Shown: positions 1 through 6,863 of the stretch, piece after piece
How the letters are laid out: every line of letters starts with the position of its first letter
Numbering within the stretch: the stretch's first letter is position 1
From: an uncultured Ruminococcus sp.
GTDB taxonomy: Bacteria; Bacillota; Clostridia; Oscillospirales; Acutalibacteraceae
Direction: 5' to 3'
Assembly (NCBI GenBank): GCA_951800855.1
Contig: CATOLC010000037.1
Location: forward strand, 1 to 7,797
Length of the DNA: 7,797 bases
The notes under the pieces: generated by a model
What the model was told of the DNA's origin: nothing
The model's input: only the letters and a program-made list of their open reading frames with translations
Databases searched by the model: none
Position numbers and translations under genes: made by a program

Positions 1-270
1 CAAAGCTAATTTGCACATATCCTCCCTTAAACCCAGAAACGACTCTTTTATTTCCGCTTCATTAAGCGTGTAGCCACCTCTTCCGGAGTAAAGCAATAAC
101 TCAGAATATGAAAATAGCTGAGAGGCACATGAATTTTTCCCTTTTGTGGACCTCGCCCCTTTCACAAATGCCCGTATAATTCCTCTCTGGTCCGTAAGAA
201 AGGTTACAATTTTATTGCTCTCTCCTATGTTTTCCTCCTTTATCACCAGTCCGTTTAGTTGGATATGCAT
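1..270 (-). CDS. recO: DNA repair protein RecO, N-terminal 90 residues (runs off left edge)
   Basis: RecO binds single-stranded DNA and, with RecR, loads RecA during RecF-pathway recombinational repair. Only the N-terminal OB-fold domain is present: the frame is open from the ATG at 270 to the first base, with no stop. The translation begins MHIQLNGLVI and continues with GESNKIVTFLTDQRG (residues 16-30), then VKGAR (36-40), ELLLYSGRGGYTL (57-69) and ESFLGLRED (76-84). These match the family pattern 'GLVL...GESDKL...T...G...VAKGAR...ELLLYRG...L..AE..ESF..LRED'. A GGGAGG Shine-Dalgarno sequence sits at 278-283, 7 nt from the ATG, which fixes the start. The position downstream of era is the usual Firmicutes era-recO order. 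The 199-nt gap after era and a weak promoter-like sequence suggest it may be partly independently transcribed. The C-terminal zinc-binding/helical part lies outside the window. Confidence 0.9.
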   Translation of the reverse strand, partial: MHIQLNGLVIKEENIGESNKIVTFLTDQRGIIRAFVKGARSTKGKNSCASQLFSYSELLLYSGRGGYTLNEAEIKESFLGLREDMCKLAL

Positions 271-297
271 TTTATATCCTCCCGTCTAAATTAGGCA

Positions 298-324
298 ATT
301 TTATCAAATAATTCAAACAGTCAA
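298..324 (-). promoter_or_regulatory. Weak candidate sigma-70-type promoter for recO
   Basis: Reading on the minus strand, TTGACT (319-324) and TAAAAT (298-303) each match five of six consensus positions, but the spacer is only 15 nt, shorter than the usual 16-18. Transcription would begin near 291 and give a leader of about 20 nt that still includes the recO ribosome-binding site. In an A+T-rich spacer such a match can occur by chance, so this is a low-confidence call. Confidence 0.25.
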
Positions 325-469
325 ACTTGAAAAAGTCAGAAACATTACATTTAAACAAAATCCACAGCAATTTTGATTTCTCTTTTACAATTCAGGCTAT
401 AATTACTCTTTATCATAAACATTTTAAATGCAAATTTCTCACATATTGAGCATCGACAAGGCCTATAAT

Positions 470-1381
470 TTAATCTATATAACCTAGCTCCCGTAATATT
501 CCCTCTCTATTTTTCCAATTTTCCTTTACTTTAACCCATAATTGCAAATTAACTTTTCCACATAAATTCTTTTCAATATCAGCCCTTGCATGAGTTCCTA
601 TTTTTTTAAGCATTAAACCATTTTTCCCAATAATAATCCCCTTGTGACTGTCCCGTTCGCAAAATATCGTAGCATTTATATTAGTTAATTTGTTTTTTTG
701 TTTATTTATATGTTCAACAAAAACTGCAACTCCATGAGGAATCTCTTTGTCTAAAAAATACAGAATCTTTTCTCTTACTATTTCTTCCACCATTTTAGAA
801 ACGCTCTGGTCAGTCGTTTCTTCACACGGAAAATAAAATATTGAAGGTTTAGCCATTTCTTTTATTTTATCTAGCAACAGCTGTTTCCCATATCCAGTTT
901 TTGCAGAAATTAGCAAAATCTCTGAATCGTCAAAAATAGTACTAAGTTCTTCTATTTGTTTCAATAAATAGGACTTATGCTTTACCAAATCTATCTTATT
1001 TATAGCAATAATTGAAGGCTTTTTCAGATTTTTTAAGTTACCGAGCATCATTTTATCAATTCTCGTAATCCCACTTTTAGCGTCCACTAAATACAGATAA
1101 GCGTCAGCACCTTTTATGGCGGTGTCAATTTCTTTTTCCATGTAATCATCGAGAACAGTCTTCGGTTTAAGAAAACCCGGGACATCCATAAAAACAAGCT
1201 GTGTATCCTTGTCGGTCAATATTCCATGTACTCTGTTCCTCGTCGTCTGTGGCTTTGGGCATACAATAGAAATTTTTTTATTTATCAACATATTAAGAAG
1301 TGAGGATTTTCCAGCGTTAGGCCTTCCTAATATTGGTAAAAACACCGATTTAGTCTTTATACTTTCTGATTTATTGGACAT
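470..1381 (-). CDS. era: GTPase Era, 16S rRNA-binding ribosome assembly factor
   Basis: Era is a GTPase that binds the 3' end of 16S rRNA and checks 30S subunit maturation at the membrane-cytosol boundary. The 303-residue product has the family's normal length and all expected parts: G1/P-loop GRPNAGKS (19-26), G2 around TTRNR (46-50), G3 DVPG (66-69, where many homologues have DTPG), G4 NKID (128-131) and G5 SAK (159-161). A C-terminal KH domain carries the RNA-binding GKNG loop (252-255) and the conserved LWVKVKENW stretch (281-289). It lies 99 nt downstream of ybeY (taking the ATG at 1381) and upstream of recO, as in many Firmicutes, although dgkA and cdd, often found between ybeY and era, are absent. 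The start is uncertain: the ATG at 1381 is 21 nt from the strong AGGAGG at 1403-1408. An in-frame ATC at 1393 would sit 9 nt from it and add four residues. Confidence 0.97.
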   Translation of the reverse strand: MSNKSESIKTKSVFLPILGRPNAGKSSLLNMLINKKISIVCPKPQTTRNRVHGILTDKDTQLVFMDVPGFLKPKTVLDDYMEKEIDTAIKGADAYLYLVDAKSGITRIDKMMLGNLKNLKKPSIIAINKIDLVKHKSYLLKQIEELSTIFDDSEILLISAKTGYGKQLLLDKIKEMAKPSIFYFPCEETTDQSVSKMVEEIVREKILYFLDKEIPHGVAVFVEHINKQKNKLTNINATIFCERDSHKGIIIGKNGLMLKKIGTHARADIEKNLCGKVNLQLWVKVKENWKNREGILRELGYID

Positions 1382-1402
1382 AAACAGTTCGATTTTAATG
1401 TC

Positions 1403-1408
1403 CCTCCT
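1403..1408 (-). promoter_or_regulatory. Shine-Dalgarno of era, badly spaced from the annotated ATG
   Basis: On the minus strand a perfect AGGAGG lies here. The first in-frame ATG (1381) is 21 nt away, far beyond the usual 5-9 nt. In-frame ATT (1399) and ATC (1393) codons lie 3 and 9 nt away, and a CTG (1387) lies 15 nt away. Either the ATG is used with a long spacer or translation begins at a rare codon. The protein family needs no residues before the ATG, so alignment alone does not settle the matter. Confidence 0.6.
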
Positions 1409-1422
1409 CTCTACACAGCAAA

Positions 1423-1453
1423 TATCTTAGTAATATAAAATACTACTAAGATA
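1423..1453 (-). other. Stem-loop in the ybeY-era intercistronic region
   Basis: A perfect 10-bp inverted repeat (TATCTTAGTA at 1423-1432, TACTAAGATA at 1444-1453) encloses an 11-nt loop between the ybeY stop and the era ribosome-binding site. The stem is A+T-rich and has no U-run after it on the minus-strand transcript, so it is not a standard intrinsic terminator. It could be a processing or stability hairpin on the ybeY-era mRNA. A second short repeat (TAGCT/AGCTA, 1452-1456 and 1466-1470) overlaps its edge. Confidence 0.5.
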
Positions 1454-1480
1454 GCTAATAAAAAAAGCTAACTGCTCAAT

Positions 1481-1993
1481 CTAATTATCATCAGATAAAA
1501 CATACGAAGATGTACACGGCAAACCTAATAGCGCCATCACCTTTTCTTCTTTTTCACGCATTTTTACCTTTTCCAAACCGCTGCTTTCATGATCATACCC
1601 TAAAATATGTAGAACTCCATGCGCCACTAAATAAGCAATTTCCCTCTGCATAGAATGACCATATGAACGGTACTGTTCAACAACCTTTTCCATTGACACG
1701 ACTACATCTCCCAGCACTTTCGCTCCTGTTTCTGGGTTAATTTCATATTTACCATCTTTACCCATCGGGAACGATAAAACATCAGTTACCATGTCTTTAT
1801 CCCTGTGTTGCTTATTTAAATTTTTTATGTATTCATTGTCAACCAAAATGATATTTATTTCTGCAGACCCTTCAAACTCCTCAAGTTTAAGCACAGCGTT
1901 ACAACATCTGCGTATAAGCATCCGTAGTCCAGTAGGGATTTTTATCTCTTTCTGTTTATTTGTTATTATTACTCTAATCCTGTCTACTGCCAT
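1481..1993 (-). CDS. ybeY: Endoribonuclease YbeY (rRNA maturation factor)
   Basis: YbeY is a metal-dependent single-strand endoribonuclease involved in 16S rRNA 3'-end maturation and ribosome quality control. The 170-residue product contains the diagnostic H-x3-H-x5-H metal site as HGVLHILGYDH (H125, H129, H135). It also has the preceding family signatures R64...D67 with TDVLSFP (70-76) and LGDVVVS (94-100). I chose the ATG at 1993 because the protein then begins MAVDRIRVIITNKQ, the normal family N-terminus, with an AAGGA SD about 11 nt upstream. The frame stays open to an ATG at 2005 and a TTG at 2032, which would add 4 or 13 residues with poorer ribosome-binding context. It is the first gene after the strong promoter at 2122-2150. 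phoH, the usual upstream neighbour, is missing here. The family is well conserved, so the function call is firm; only the exact start is in doubt. Confidence 0.96.
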   Translation of the reverse strand: MAVDRIRVIITNKQKEIKIPTGLRMLIRRCCNAVLKLEEFEGSAEINIILVDNEYIKNLNKQHRDKDMVTDVLSFPMGKDGKYEINPETGAKVLGDVVVSMEKVVEQYRSYGHSMQREIAYLVAHGVLHILGYDHESSGLEKVKMREKEEKVMALLGLPCTSSYVLSDDN

Positions 1994-2304
1994 TAAAAAT
2001 GTCATCCTTTCTTTCACTAAAGCCAAAAACAAACCTACTTTTCCTAATTAATAAATAAAAAACAGTATTTTTGATATCAACATCAAAAACTAAATAGAGA
2101 TTATTTATACCTTTAATTTATATTATAATAAAATTCTTATACTTTGTCAAACATATATTTAATAATAATTGAATTTTTTAAGTTTTTTAGAACTGTATAT
2201 AAAAAATTCTAAAATTATTCTTTTATTTACTAAATTTTTACCTATTTGGTTTTCATTAAATATAGTTTATCCTTACTTTTAAAATCCCACTTCCTTATTA
2301 ATGA
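1994..2304. other. A+T-rich intergenic region where phoH is normally found
   Basis: These 311 bases between yqfD and ybeY hold no coding frame I can support on either strand. They contain a consensus promoter (2122-2150, minus strand) and two A+T-only inverted repeats: TTTTTGAT/ATCAAAAA (2068-2075 and 2082-2089, 6-nt loop) and TTTTAGAA/TTCTAAAA (2185-2192 and 2207-2214, 14-nt loop). The first would lie in the 5' leader of ybeY. The second lies downstream of yqfD but lacks the G+C stem and U-run of an intrinsic terminator. No remnant of a PhoH ATPase is visible. Confidence 0.6.
2122..2150 (-). promoter_or_regulatory. Consensus sigma-70/sigma-A promoter driving ybeY-era-recO
   Basis: On the minus strand the -35 hexamer TTGACA (2145-2150) and the -10 hexamer TATAAT (2122-2127) both match consensus exactly and are separated by the optimal 17 nt. 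Transcription should start near 2115, giving a leader of about 120 nt before the ybeY ATG. That leader contains the TTTTTGAT/ATCAAAAA inverted repeat. The position, after yqfD and before ybeY, separates the housekeeping genes from the sporulation pair upstream. Confidence 0.85.
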
Positions 2305-3480
2305 TTAATTAAGCTGAATTTCTTCTTTTTGGCCTATATCCTCCAAGCAATTATATTCAGCCAAAACCACACAAGCCCCGTTTTCTTCTTTGTCTTCTGA
2401 ACACATACTCAAAATTTCCTTATCTTTTAGCTCTTCTTTTTCCCTTTTATCGATAAGTTTCTTTGCCTCATTGAGCGCATCTTCATAATTTAGGTTAACT
2501 ATATCATAAATCTGCTCATACCTGTTCTCTTGATAAAAAACAATAGGAAGGCTTATTTTGCCTATATGTAACTTGTTCGAATAAAACTCACTCCTATCTG
2601 TTTCGTTTGCTTTATACCACAAACCAAAAGGTATTTCAAGCCCCAAAATTTTTATGCGGTACTTTTTTCTAACTTTTCCTGTATCAATCGCCTTTTCTTG
2701 GGAAAGTTTCACCTCCTCTTTTATAGTTCTCTTTGTGTAAGCATAAACTTTTCCGTCAGAATGCACAAAAGAGCTTGAACCAAATAGATTTTCCACTATC
2801 CCACTTATTAAAAGCTGCCCCTTTAAAACTGCATCTCCAGCATTCACTGCCGGTGTTCCATTATAAGTCTCTATTCTATCTATTTTACCATCGCATACCG
2901 CTTTTATGTCGCAAGGACTGCTTTCATGCGTGATTTGTGGTGCTTCTATCTTTTCTTTGACAAGAATATCGGCATGGCTCCCGGCAACGTTTACGGATAT
3001 CCAAGAAACTCCCGGGAGTTTAAGCATGGCTCCTTGACGCACCATAGGTATATTTATTCTCTTTTTTAAGGACCCTCCCGAAACACCAAGTTCATCCATT
3101 ACATTTAAAATTTCCTCTGTAGGTATGTTAGAGTTCCCTTTAACATCTACACTCCAGATATATGATGAAAGTGAATATAAAATCACGGCAAAAAATATAA
3201 ATCCCACAAAAATGCCTTTTCGTTTTTTATATCTTTTTATTTTAAATGGGTAACCAAACTTTTTTGATATCCTTACTTTACAGCCACAATCTTTTGCAAG
3301 TTTTCTAAGTAAAAAGTATTCCTTTGCAGCCACCTCTCCTTCTATTCCATGTTTAATTCTTTTTATATTACGTATACTTATTCTGTTTTTAACCGAAAGA
3401 TTTACAAATCTCTCGGTAAACCCTCCACTTAGCCTGAATCTGACACAGCCTAATAACCATCTAATTATCTTTACAAGCAA
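2305..3480 (-). CDS. yqfD: Sporulation membrane protein YqfD
   Basis: Member of the YqfD family, a mother-cell sporulation protein of unknown biochemical role (expressed under sigma-E in Bacillus). The 391-residue product has a basic N-terminal cytoplasmic part (1-89) and one hydrophobic segment (about 90-108). Next comes a POTRA-like stretch beginning VDVKGNSNIPTEEI (111-124). A segment at 194-227, with DGKI near its start and GDAVLKGQLLISG (215-227) at its end, resembles the biotinyl/lipoyl-like half-motifs of membrane-fusion proteins. The tail is charged and ends near a Lys/Glu-rich region. The start is TTG at 3480: a TGA blocks the frame 9 nt upstream. A GGTGAT match to the distal part of the anti-SD target lies just before it, overlapping the end of yqfC, whose stop is 11 nt away. 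This tight spacing implies co-translation with yqfC. The membrane and extracytoplasmic layout suggests action at the outer forespore membrane; that is inference. Confidence 0.92.
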   Translation of the reverse strand: MLVKIIRWLLGCVRFRLSGGFTERFVNLSVKNRISIRNIKRIKHGIEGEVAAKEYFLLRKLAKDCGCKVRISKKFGYPFKIKRYKKRKGIFVGFIFFAVILYSLSSYIWSVDVKGNSNIPTEEILNVMDELGVSGGSLKKRINIPMVRQGAMLKLPGVSWISVNVAGSHADILVKEKIEAPQITHESSPCDIKAVCDGKIDRIETYNGTPAVNAGDAVLKGQLLISGIVENLFGSSSFVHSDGKVYAYTKRTIKEEVKLSQEKAIDTGKVRKKYRIKILGLEIPFGLWYKANETDRSEFYSNKLHIGKISLPIVFYQENRYEQIYDIVNLNYEDALNEAKKLIDKREKEELKDKEILSMCSEDKEENGACVVLAEYNCLEDIGQKEEIQLN

Positions 3481-3491
3481 TATGCATCACC

Positions 3492-3794
3492 CTAAGTTGA
3501 AAATTCCATAGATGTAATAAAACCTTGAACGATTAGCGAATCTGACGTTAAACATTTAATTGTCAAATTTCTTCCGCAAAAAGAAACTGCCATTCCCTTA
3601 ACGCTTATCCTAACTACGTTTTCGTCGTATTGAAGTATGCATTTACACCCTTCTATAATCGCCTCCTTGTTACCATTTATCTCAAAATGCACAGGGTTTA
3701 ACATTGAATAAAGAGCCGATTGCTTTATACCCATAAGCGCCTTTGCTTTTTCTTTAAAATAATTTCTCTTACGTTTATTTCCAAAATCTTTCAC
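3492..3794 (-). CDS. yqfC: Sporulation protein YqfC (YabP/YqfC family)
   Basis: A 100-residue protein of the YabP/YqfC family, known from sporulation but without an assigned mechanism. The N-terminal third is basic (KRKRNYFKEKAKALMG, 7-22). The rest is a compact beta-rich domain with the family-like segments VHFEINGNKEAIIEGC (35-50), NVVRISVKG (59-67) and LIVQGFITSMEF (87-98). There is no signal peptide or membrane segment, so it is probably cytoplasmic or peripheral. The start is GTG at 3794, with AGGTGG 6 nt upstream. It is the first gene of a minus-strand pair with yqfD, the same order as in Bacillus and most Clostridia, and is divergent from ylbJ. Identification rests on length, sequence pattern and the invariant link to yqfD. 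I found no convincing sigma-E-type promoter in the 105-bp divergent spacer. Confidence 0.88.
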   Translation of the reverse strand: MKDFGNKRKRNYFKEKAKALMGIKQSALYSMLNPVHFEINGNKEAIIEGCKCILQYDENVVRISVKGMAVSFCGRNLTIKCLTSDSLIVQGFITSMEFST

Positions 3795-3899
3795 ACAAAA
3801 CCACCTAATTTCTTTAAAAAGGCAACCTCAAAAATAAATATGCTTAGTTTGCTATAAAAATCACAAATCCGCAATATGATTTAGAGTGAGGTGCTTTAA

Positions 3900-5060
3900 A
3901 TGCTTTATTCCATTTGGTTTGCTCATTTAAAAAATTTTTCTTTTTTCTTGAAACGTGTATTTATATTATTTTGTTTCTCATTAGTATTTATAATTTTAAT
4001 CTCAAAACCTAATATTTATTCCATTGGCATAAATGCCGGATTTTCTTTTTGTATTCAAGTCCTTATCCCTTCTCTTTTCCCTTTTATATTTTTATCTTCA
4101 TTTATGGTTAAATCCGGAATTTCAGCTTTGCTCGGCAAACTATTCTCCCCTATAACAAAAATATTATTTTATCTCCCCGGATGCAGTGCTCCTGCAATAA
4201 TTTTAGGCTTAACCGGAGGATATCCGTCAGGGGCAAAATATGTAAAATCTCTATTGGATGAAAAATTAATAAATAAAGAACAGGCAAACCGGATGATGTG
4301 CTTTAATGTAGGAGCTGGACCAGCCTTTATAATAAGTGCCGTTGGAGAAATCCTTTTTAAAAATAAACAAATAGGAATTATTATTTTTAGTAGTGAGATA
4401 TCCTTTGCTTTATTATTAGGTGTTTTCTTAGGATTTTGTGCCAGAATCTCCAAAAAAGACTTCTACGAATACAAAATTCAAAAATGCAGCACTTCCTCCC
4501 CAAAAAGCTTTTCCTGCACTTTAAACGAAGCATGTAATGATAGCGTAAACTCCACAATAAATATGTGCTCTCCGGTTATTCTTTTTTACGCATTTATATA
4601 TATAATTAATTCTTTCCACCCCGAACAGCTTTTATCAAGTATTGTTCCTACAAATATAAATATACTTTTTATTCCTTTACTTTTAGAAGTTAATTCTTGT
4701 TGTAGCTTAATTGCCCGTGAATTTTTTTCCCCAACGCTTGCAGCCTTTGCCATTGGATGGGGAGGCCTTTGCGTACATTTGCAGATTTCTTCAGTTTTAG
4801 AAGCAAAAAAAGATTTTAATTTTTTGCATTTCCTTCTATTTAGGATAATTCAAGGATTAGGAGCAGCAAGTTTAGTATATTTCATCACCAGTAAAATAGA
4901 TTTCTCTACTCCAGCTATACATCAGTTTAATAGCGATTTTGTGACACCTGCTTTATCTACAACTTTTCCCGGAAGCTTTGCTTTGATATTAGTGTGTATT
5001 TATTTTATAAATAACACCTTGCAATTTAAATCACAACCTAAATTTCCAGCGAACTCCTAA
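3900..5060 (+). CDS. ylbJ: Sporulation integral membrane protein YlbJ (SpoVV family, dipicolinate transport)
   Basis: YlbJ, renamed SpoVV in Bacillus, is a multi-pass membrane protein related to nucleoside-transporter 'gate' proteins. It is needed to move dipicolinic acid from the mother cell across the outer forespore membrane. The 386-residue product is very hydrophobic, with about eight to ten likely membrane segments (for example 17-35, 47-70, 157-180, 309-330 and 357-373). The family motifs are visible: TGGYPSGAK (105-113), NVGAGPAFII (136-145), LEVNSCC (262-268) and GWGGLCVHLQ (286-295). The two halves with Gly-rich re-entrant-like motifs are typical of this gate fold. The ATG at 3900 has a GAGGTG SD 6 nt upstream. 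It is divergent from yqfC and upstream of sipL on the same strand, but 219 nt separate it from sipL, so a shared transcript is uncertain. The substrate is transferred from Bacillus and not proven here. Confidence 0.9.
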   Translation: MLYSIWFAHLKNFSFFLKRVFILFCFSLVFIILISKPNIYSIGINAGFSFCIQVLIPSLFPFIFLSSFMVKSGISALLGKLFSPITKILFYLPGCSAPAIILGLTGGYPSGAKYVKSLLDEKLINKEQANRMMCFNVGAGPAFIISAVGEILFKNKQIGIIIFSSEISFALLLGVFLGFCARISKKDFYEYKIQKCSTSSPKSFSCTLNEACNDSVNSTINMCSPVILFYAFIYIINSFHPEQLLSSIVPTNINILFIPLLLEVNSCCSLIAREFFSPTLAAFAIGWGGLCVHLQISSVLEAKKDFNFLHFLLFRIIQGLGAASLVYFITSKIDFSTPAIHQFNSDFVTPALSTTFPGSFALILVCIYFINNTLQFKSQPKFPANS

Positions 5061-5279
5061 ATATTTTTCCGACTTCCTATCCTTTTATTTCACTTCAACA
5101 TTAACATAAATATATAAAAAGACGGTCAAATTCAAATTTTTAACAAAATAAGCACACTTCTATATTCTCAAACTTTTTTAAATTTATTTTTCTAAGTGTA
5201 ATTAATATATCTAAATGTAATAAAAGCTATCAATTAAGAATAAACATGATTATAAATGTAAATCGAGGAGAGGTTTAAA
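5061..5279. other. Intergenic spacer between ylbJ and sipL
   Basis: The 219 bases are A+T-rich with no supportable small gene on either strand. There is no G+C-rich hairpin with a U-run after ylbJ, so no intrinsic terminator is evident. I searched for a sigma-E-like promoter (ATA, 16-18 nt, CATAnnnT) ahead of sipL and found only partial matches, such as TAATATA at 5203-5209 without a well-placed -10. The right end holds the sipL ribosome-binding site GGAGAGG. Confidence 0.5.
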
Positions 5280-6821
5280 GTGAATTATGATGTAAGTAAA
5301 GAGACTGTTTTTGTTAAAAAACTTATTTTTGACGGATGTCAAGAAGTCCCGGTTGATTTAGATTTCAGTTTACCTGATTATTGCCCTGATATACAAAGGA
5401 TTCTTAAATGTAGTGTTTATCCAAAAGTTACCTCACGCAATATTTCAGGGGATCGCTTAAATATTGATGGAAATATCGATATAAAGATTATTTATGTAGA
5501 CTCAGAAAAAAAATCAGTTCGGTACTGTGAAAACACTACCGCGTTTTCCTGCTCAATTGATTTAAGAACATCACCAGAAAATGCCGTTTCTGTCATTTCA
5601 AGTAAAACAGAATATATAAACTGCCGAGCAATAGGACCAAGAAAAATCGATATTCACGGAGCAATTGCAATTTGTGCTAAAGTATACAACAAAGCCGGTC
5701 AAGATATCACATTTAAAATCGAAGGAGATGATATACAGCAGAAAAAGTCGCAGGAAACATTAAGTGACCTGGAGGGAATAGGCCAACAGCAATTTTCAAT
5801 AAGTGAAATGCTAGATTTGGGGCAAAATAAACCCTCTCCAGAAATAATAATTCGTTCAGACATACTGCTTATCCCTGGAGAATGCAAAAATATGAATAGC
5901 AAAGTTTCTGTTAAAGGGGAAGCTCTGGTAAAAATCCTCTATATAGGGGATATAAGCACAGGACAATTAGAAGTTATGGAATATTCCATTCCATTCAGTC
6001 AGGTAATAGATGTCCCTGGAGTAAATGAAAAAAGCAAATGCTGTGTAAATTTAGAAGTTTTAGGCCATGAGGAACAAATACAAAATGATAATCAAGATGG
6101 AACAAATCTTATTATGGAAGATATTAAAGCCGTAGTTACTGTTACAGCATATACAGAAAAAGAAATAGAAATAATAAAAGATGCTTATTCAGTAACCTAT
6201 AACCTGGAATGTACAAATGAAAACATAAAACTGTGCAAACTTTGTGAGTCTTTAGAATCCCCCTTTTCTGTAAACTCTATAATTGAATTCACGGAATTTA
6301 ATATATCCAGGGTGATAGATGTATGGAGTGAAACTTCTTCAATTAACGGAAAATATGAAAACGGTGAAATATTATTTGAAGGAAAACTAAACATATGTAT
6401 CCTTGCAATAAGCGTGGAAGAAATACCATTTTATATAGAAAGGATAATCGATTTCAAACATAAAGTACCTTTAGATTTAGGGAATGAAAATGTAATAGTA
6501 GAAAGCGAAATATATCCCAAAGCAGTAGGATATAGAATAACAGGAAGCGGTGCTATAGAAATAAAGTCTGATATAAGTTTACGCTCAGATATTTACACCT
6601 GTAAAAAGTGCAATATAATATCGGGAGCAAATGCTCTAGATGAACAACCAAAGCATAAAGACCCAAATGCTGCTCTTACAATTTATTTTGCCGAAGCAGG
6701 TGAAACAATATGGGATATAGCCCGAAAATATTATACTTTTGTAGATAAAATAAAAGAAGAGAATGATATTTTTGAAGAAACAATAGGGCAAAACCAAATG
6801 CTGTTAATACCTATGAATTAA
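5280..6821 (+). CDS. sipL: SipL, SPOCS (DUF3794) and LysM domain spore-coat morphogenetic protein
   Basis: SipL is the clostridial SpoIVA-interacting protein. In C. difficile it is required for coat localisation around the forespore and binds SpoIVA through its C-terminal LysM domain. The 513-residue product has no signal peptide or membrane segment, so it is a mother-cell cytosolic protein. It contains an N-terminal DUF3794/SPOCS-type repeat, with VPVDLDFSLPDYCPDIQRIL (23-42) as the signature, and further divergent repeats at about 175-310 and 335-450. A LysM domain follows at about 466-511, with GETIWDIARKYY (474-485) and QMLLIPM (506-512). The length fits SipL. The GTG start at 5280 has AGAGG/GGAG 6-9 nt upstream. 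Two Cys-x-x-Cys pairs (C319/C322 and C441/C444) occur in the later repeats, of unknown meaning. spoIVA lies directly downstream on the same strand, which supports SipL over other SPOCS-LysM proteins. Confidence 0.9.
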   Translation: MNYDVSKETVFVKKLIFDGCQEVPVDLDFSLPDYCPDIQRILKCSVYPKVTSRNISGDRLNIDGNIDIKIIYVDSEKKSVRYCENTTAFSCSIDLRTSPENAVSVISSKTEYINCRAIGPRKIDIHGAIAICAKVYNKAGQDITFKIEGDDIQQKKSQETLSDLEGIGQQQFSISEMLDLGQNKPSPEIIIRSDILLIPGECKNMNSKVSVKGEALVKILYIGDISTGQLEVMEYSIPFSQVIDVPGVNEKSKCCVNLEVLGHEEQIQNDNQDGTNLIMEDIKAVVTVTAYTEKEIEIIKDAYSVTYNLECTNENIKLCKLCESLESPFSVNSIIEFTEFNISRVIDVWSETSSINGKYENGEILFEGKLNICILAISVEEIPFYIERIIDFKHKVPLDLGNENVIVESEIYPKAVGYRITGSGAIEIKSDISLRSDIYTCKKCNIISGANALDEQPKHKDPNAALTIYFAEAGETIWDIARKYYTFVDKIKEENDIFEETIGQNQMLLIPMN

Positions 6822-6863
6822 TAAAAAAAGTCATATAAAAATTAAAAGTAAATAAAAACAAAA

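Noticed and set aside
1209..1430. 73-codon plus-strand open frame opposite the 5' end of era
   Set aside because: It lies antisense to the well-conserved Era P-loop region and has no recognisable domain or ribosome-binding site.
1461..1480. T-run on the minus strand just after ybeY, considered as an intrinsic terminator
   Set aside because: The only stem before the T-run is 3-4 bp (AGC/GCT), too weak. The stronger hairpin lies after the run rather than before it.
1791..2051. 86-codon hydrophobic plus-strand frame opposite ybeY
   Set aside because: Its apparent membrane character is a by-product of antisense reading of ybeY codons; there is no SD and no family resemblance.
2185..2214. TTTTAGAA/TTCTAAAA inverted repeat downstream of yqfD, considered as a terminator
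   Set aside because: The stem is almost all A-T with a 14-nt loop and has no following U-tract on the minus strand.
4169..4453. 94-codon minus-strand frame inside ylbJ
   Set aside because: It is antisense to the conserved YlbJ motifs, which explain the sequence fully.
5156..5198. ACACTT/AAGTGT inverted repeat in the ylbJ-sipL spacer
   Set aside because: Six-base arms separated by more than 30 nt of A+T-rich sequence are expected by chance.
5699..6394. Two short minus-strand frames inside sipL (5699-5902 and 6197-6394)
   Set aside because: Shadows of sipL with no ribosome-binding site or recognisable product.
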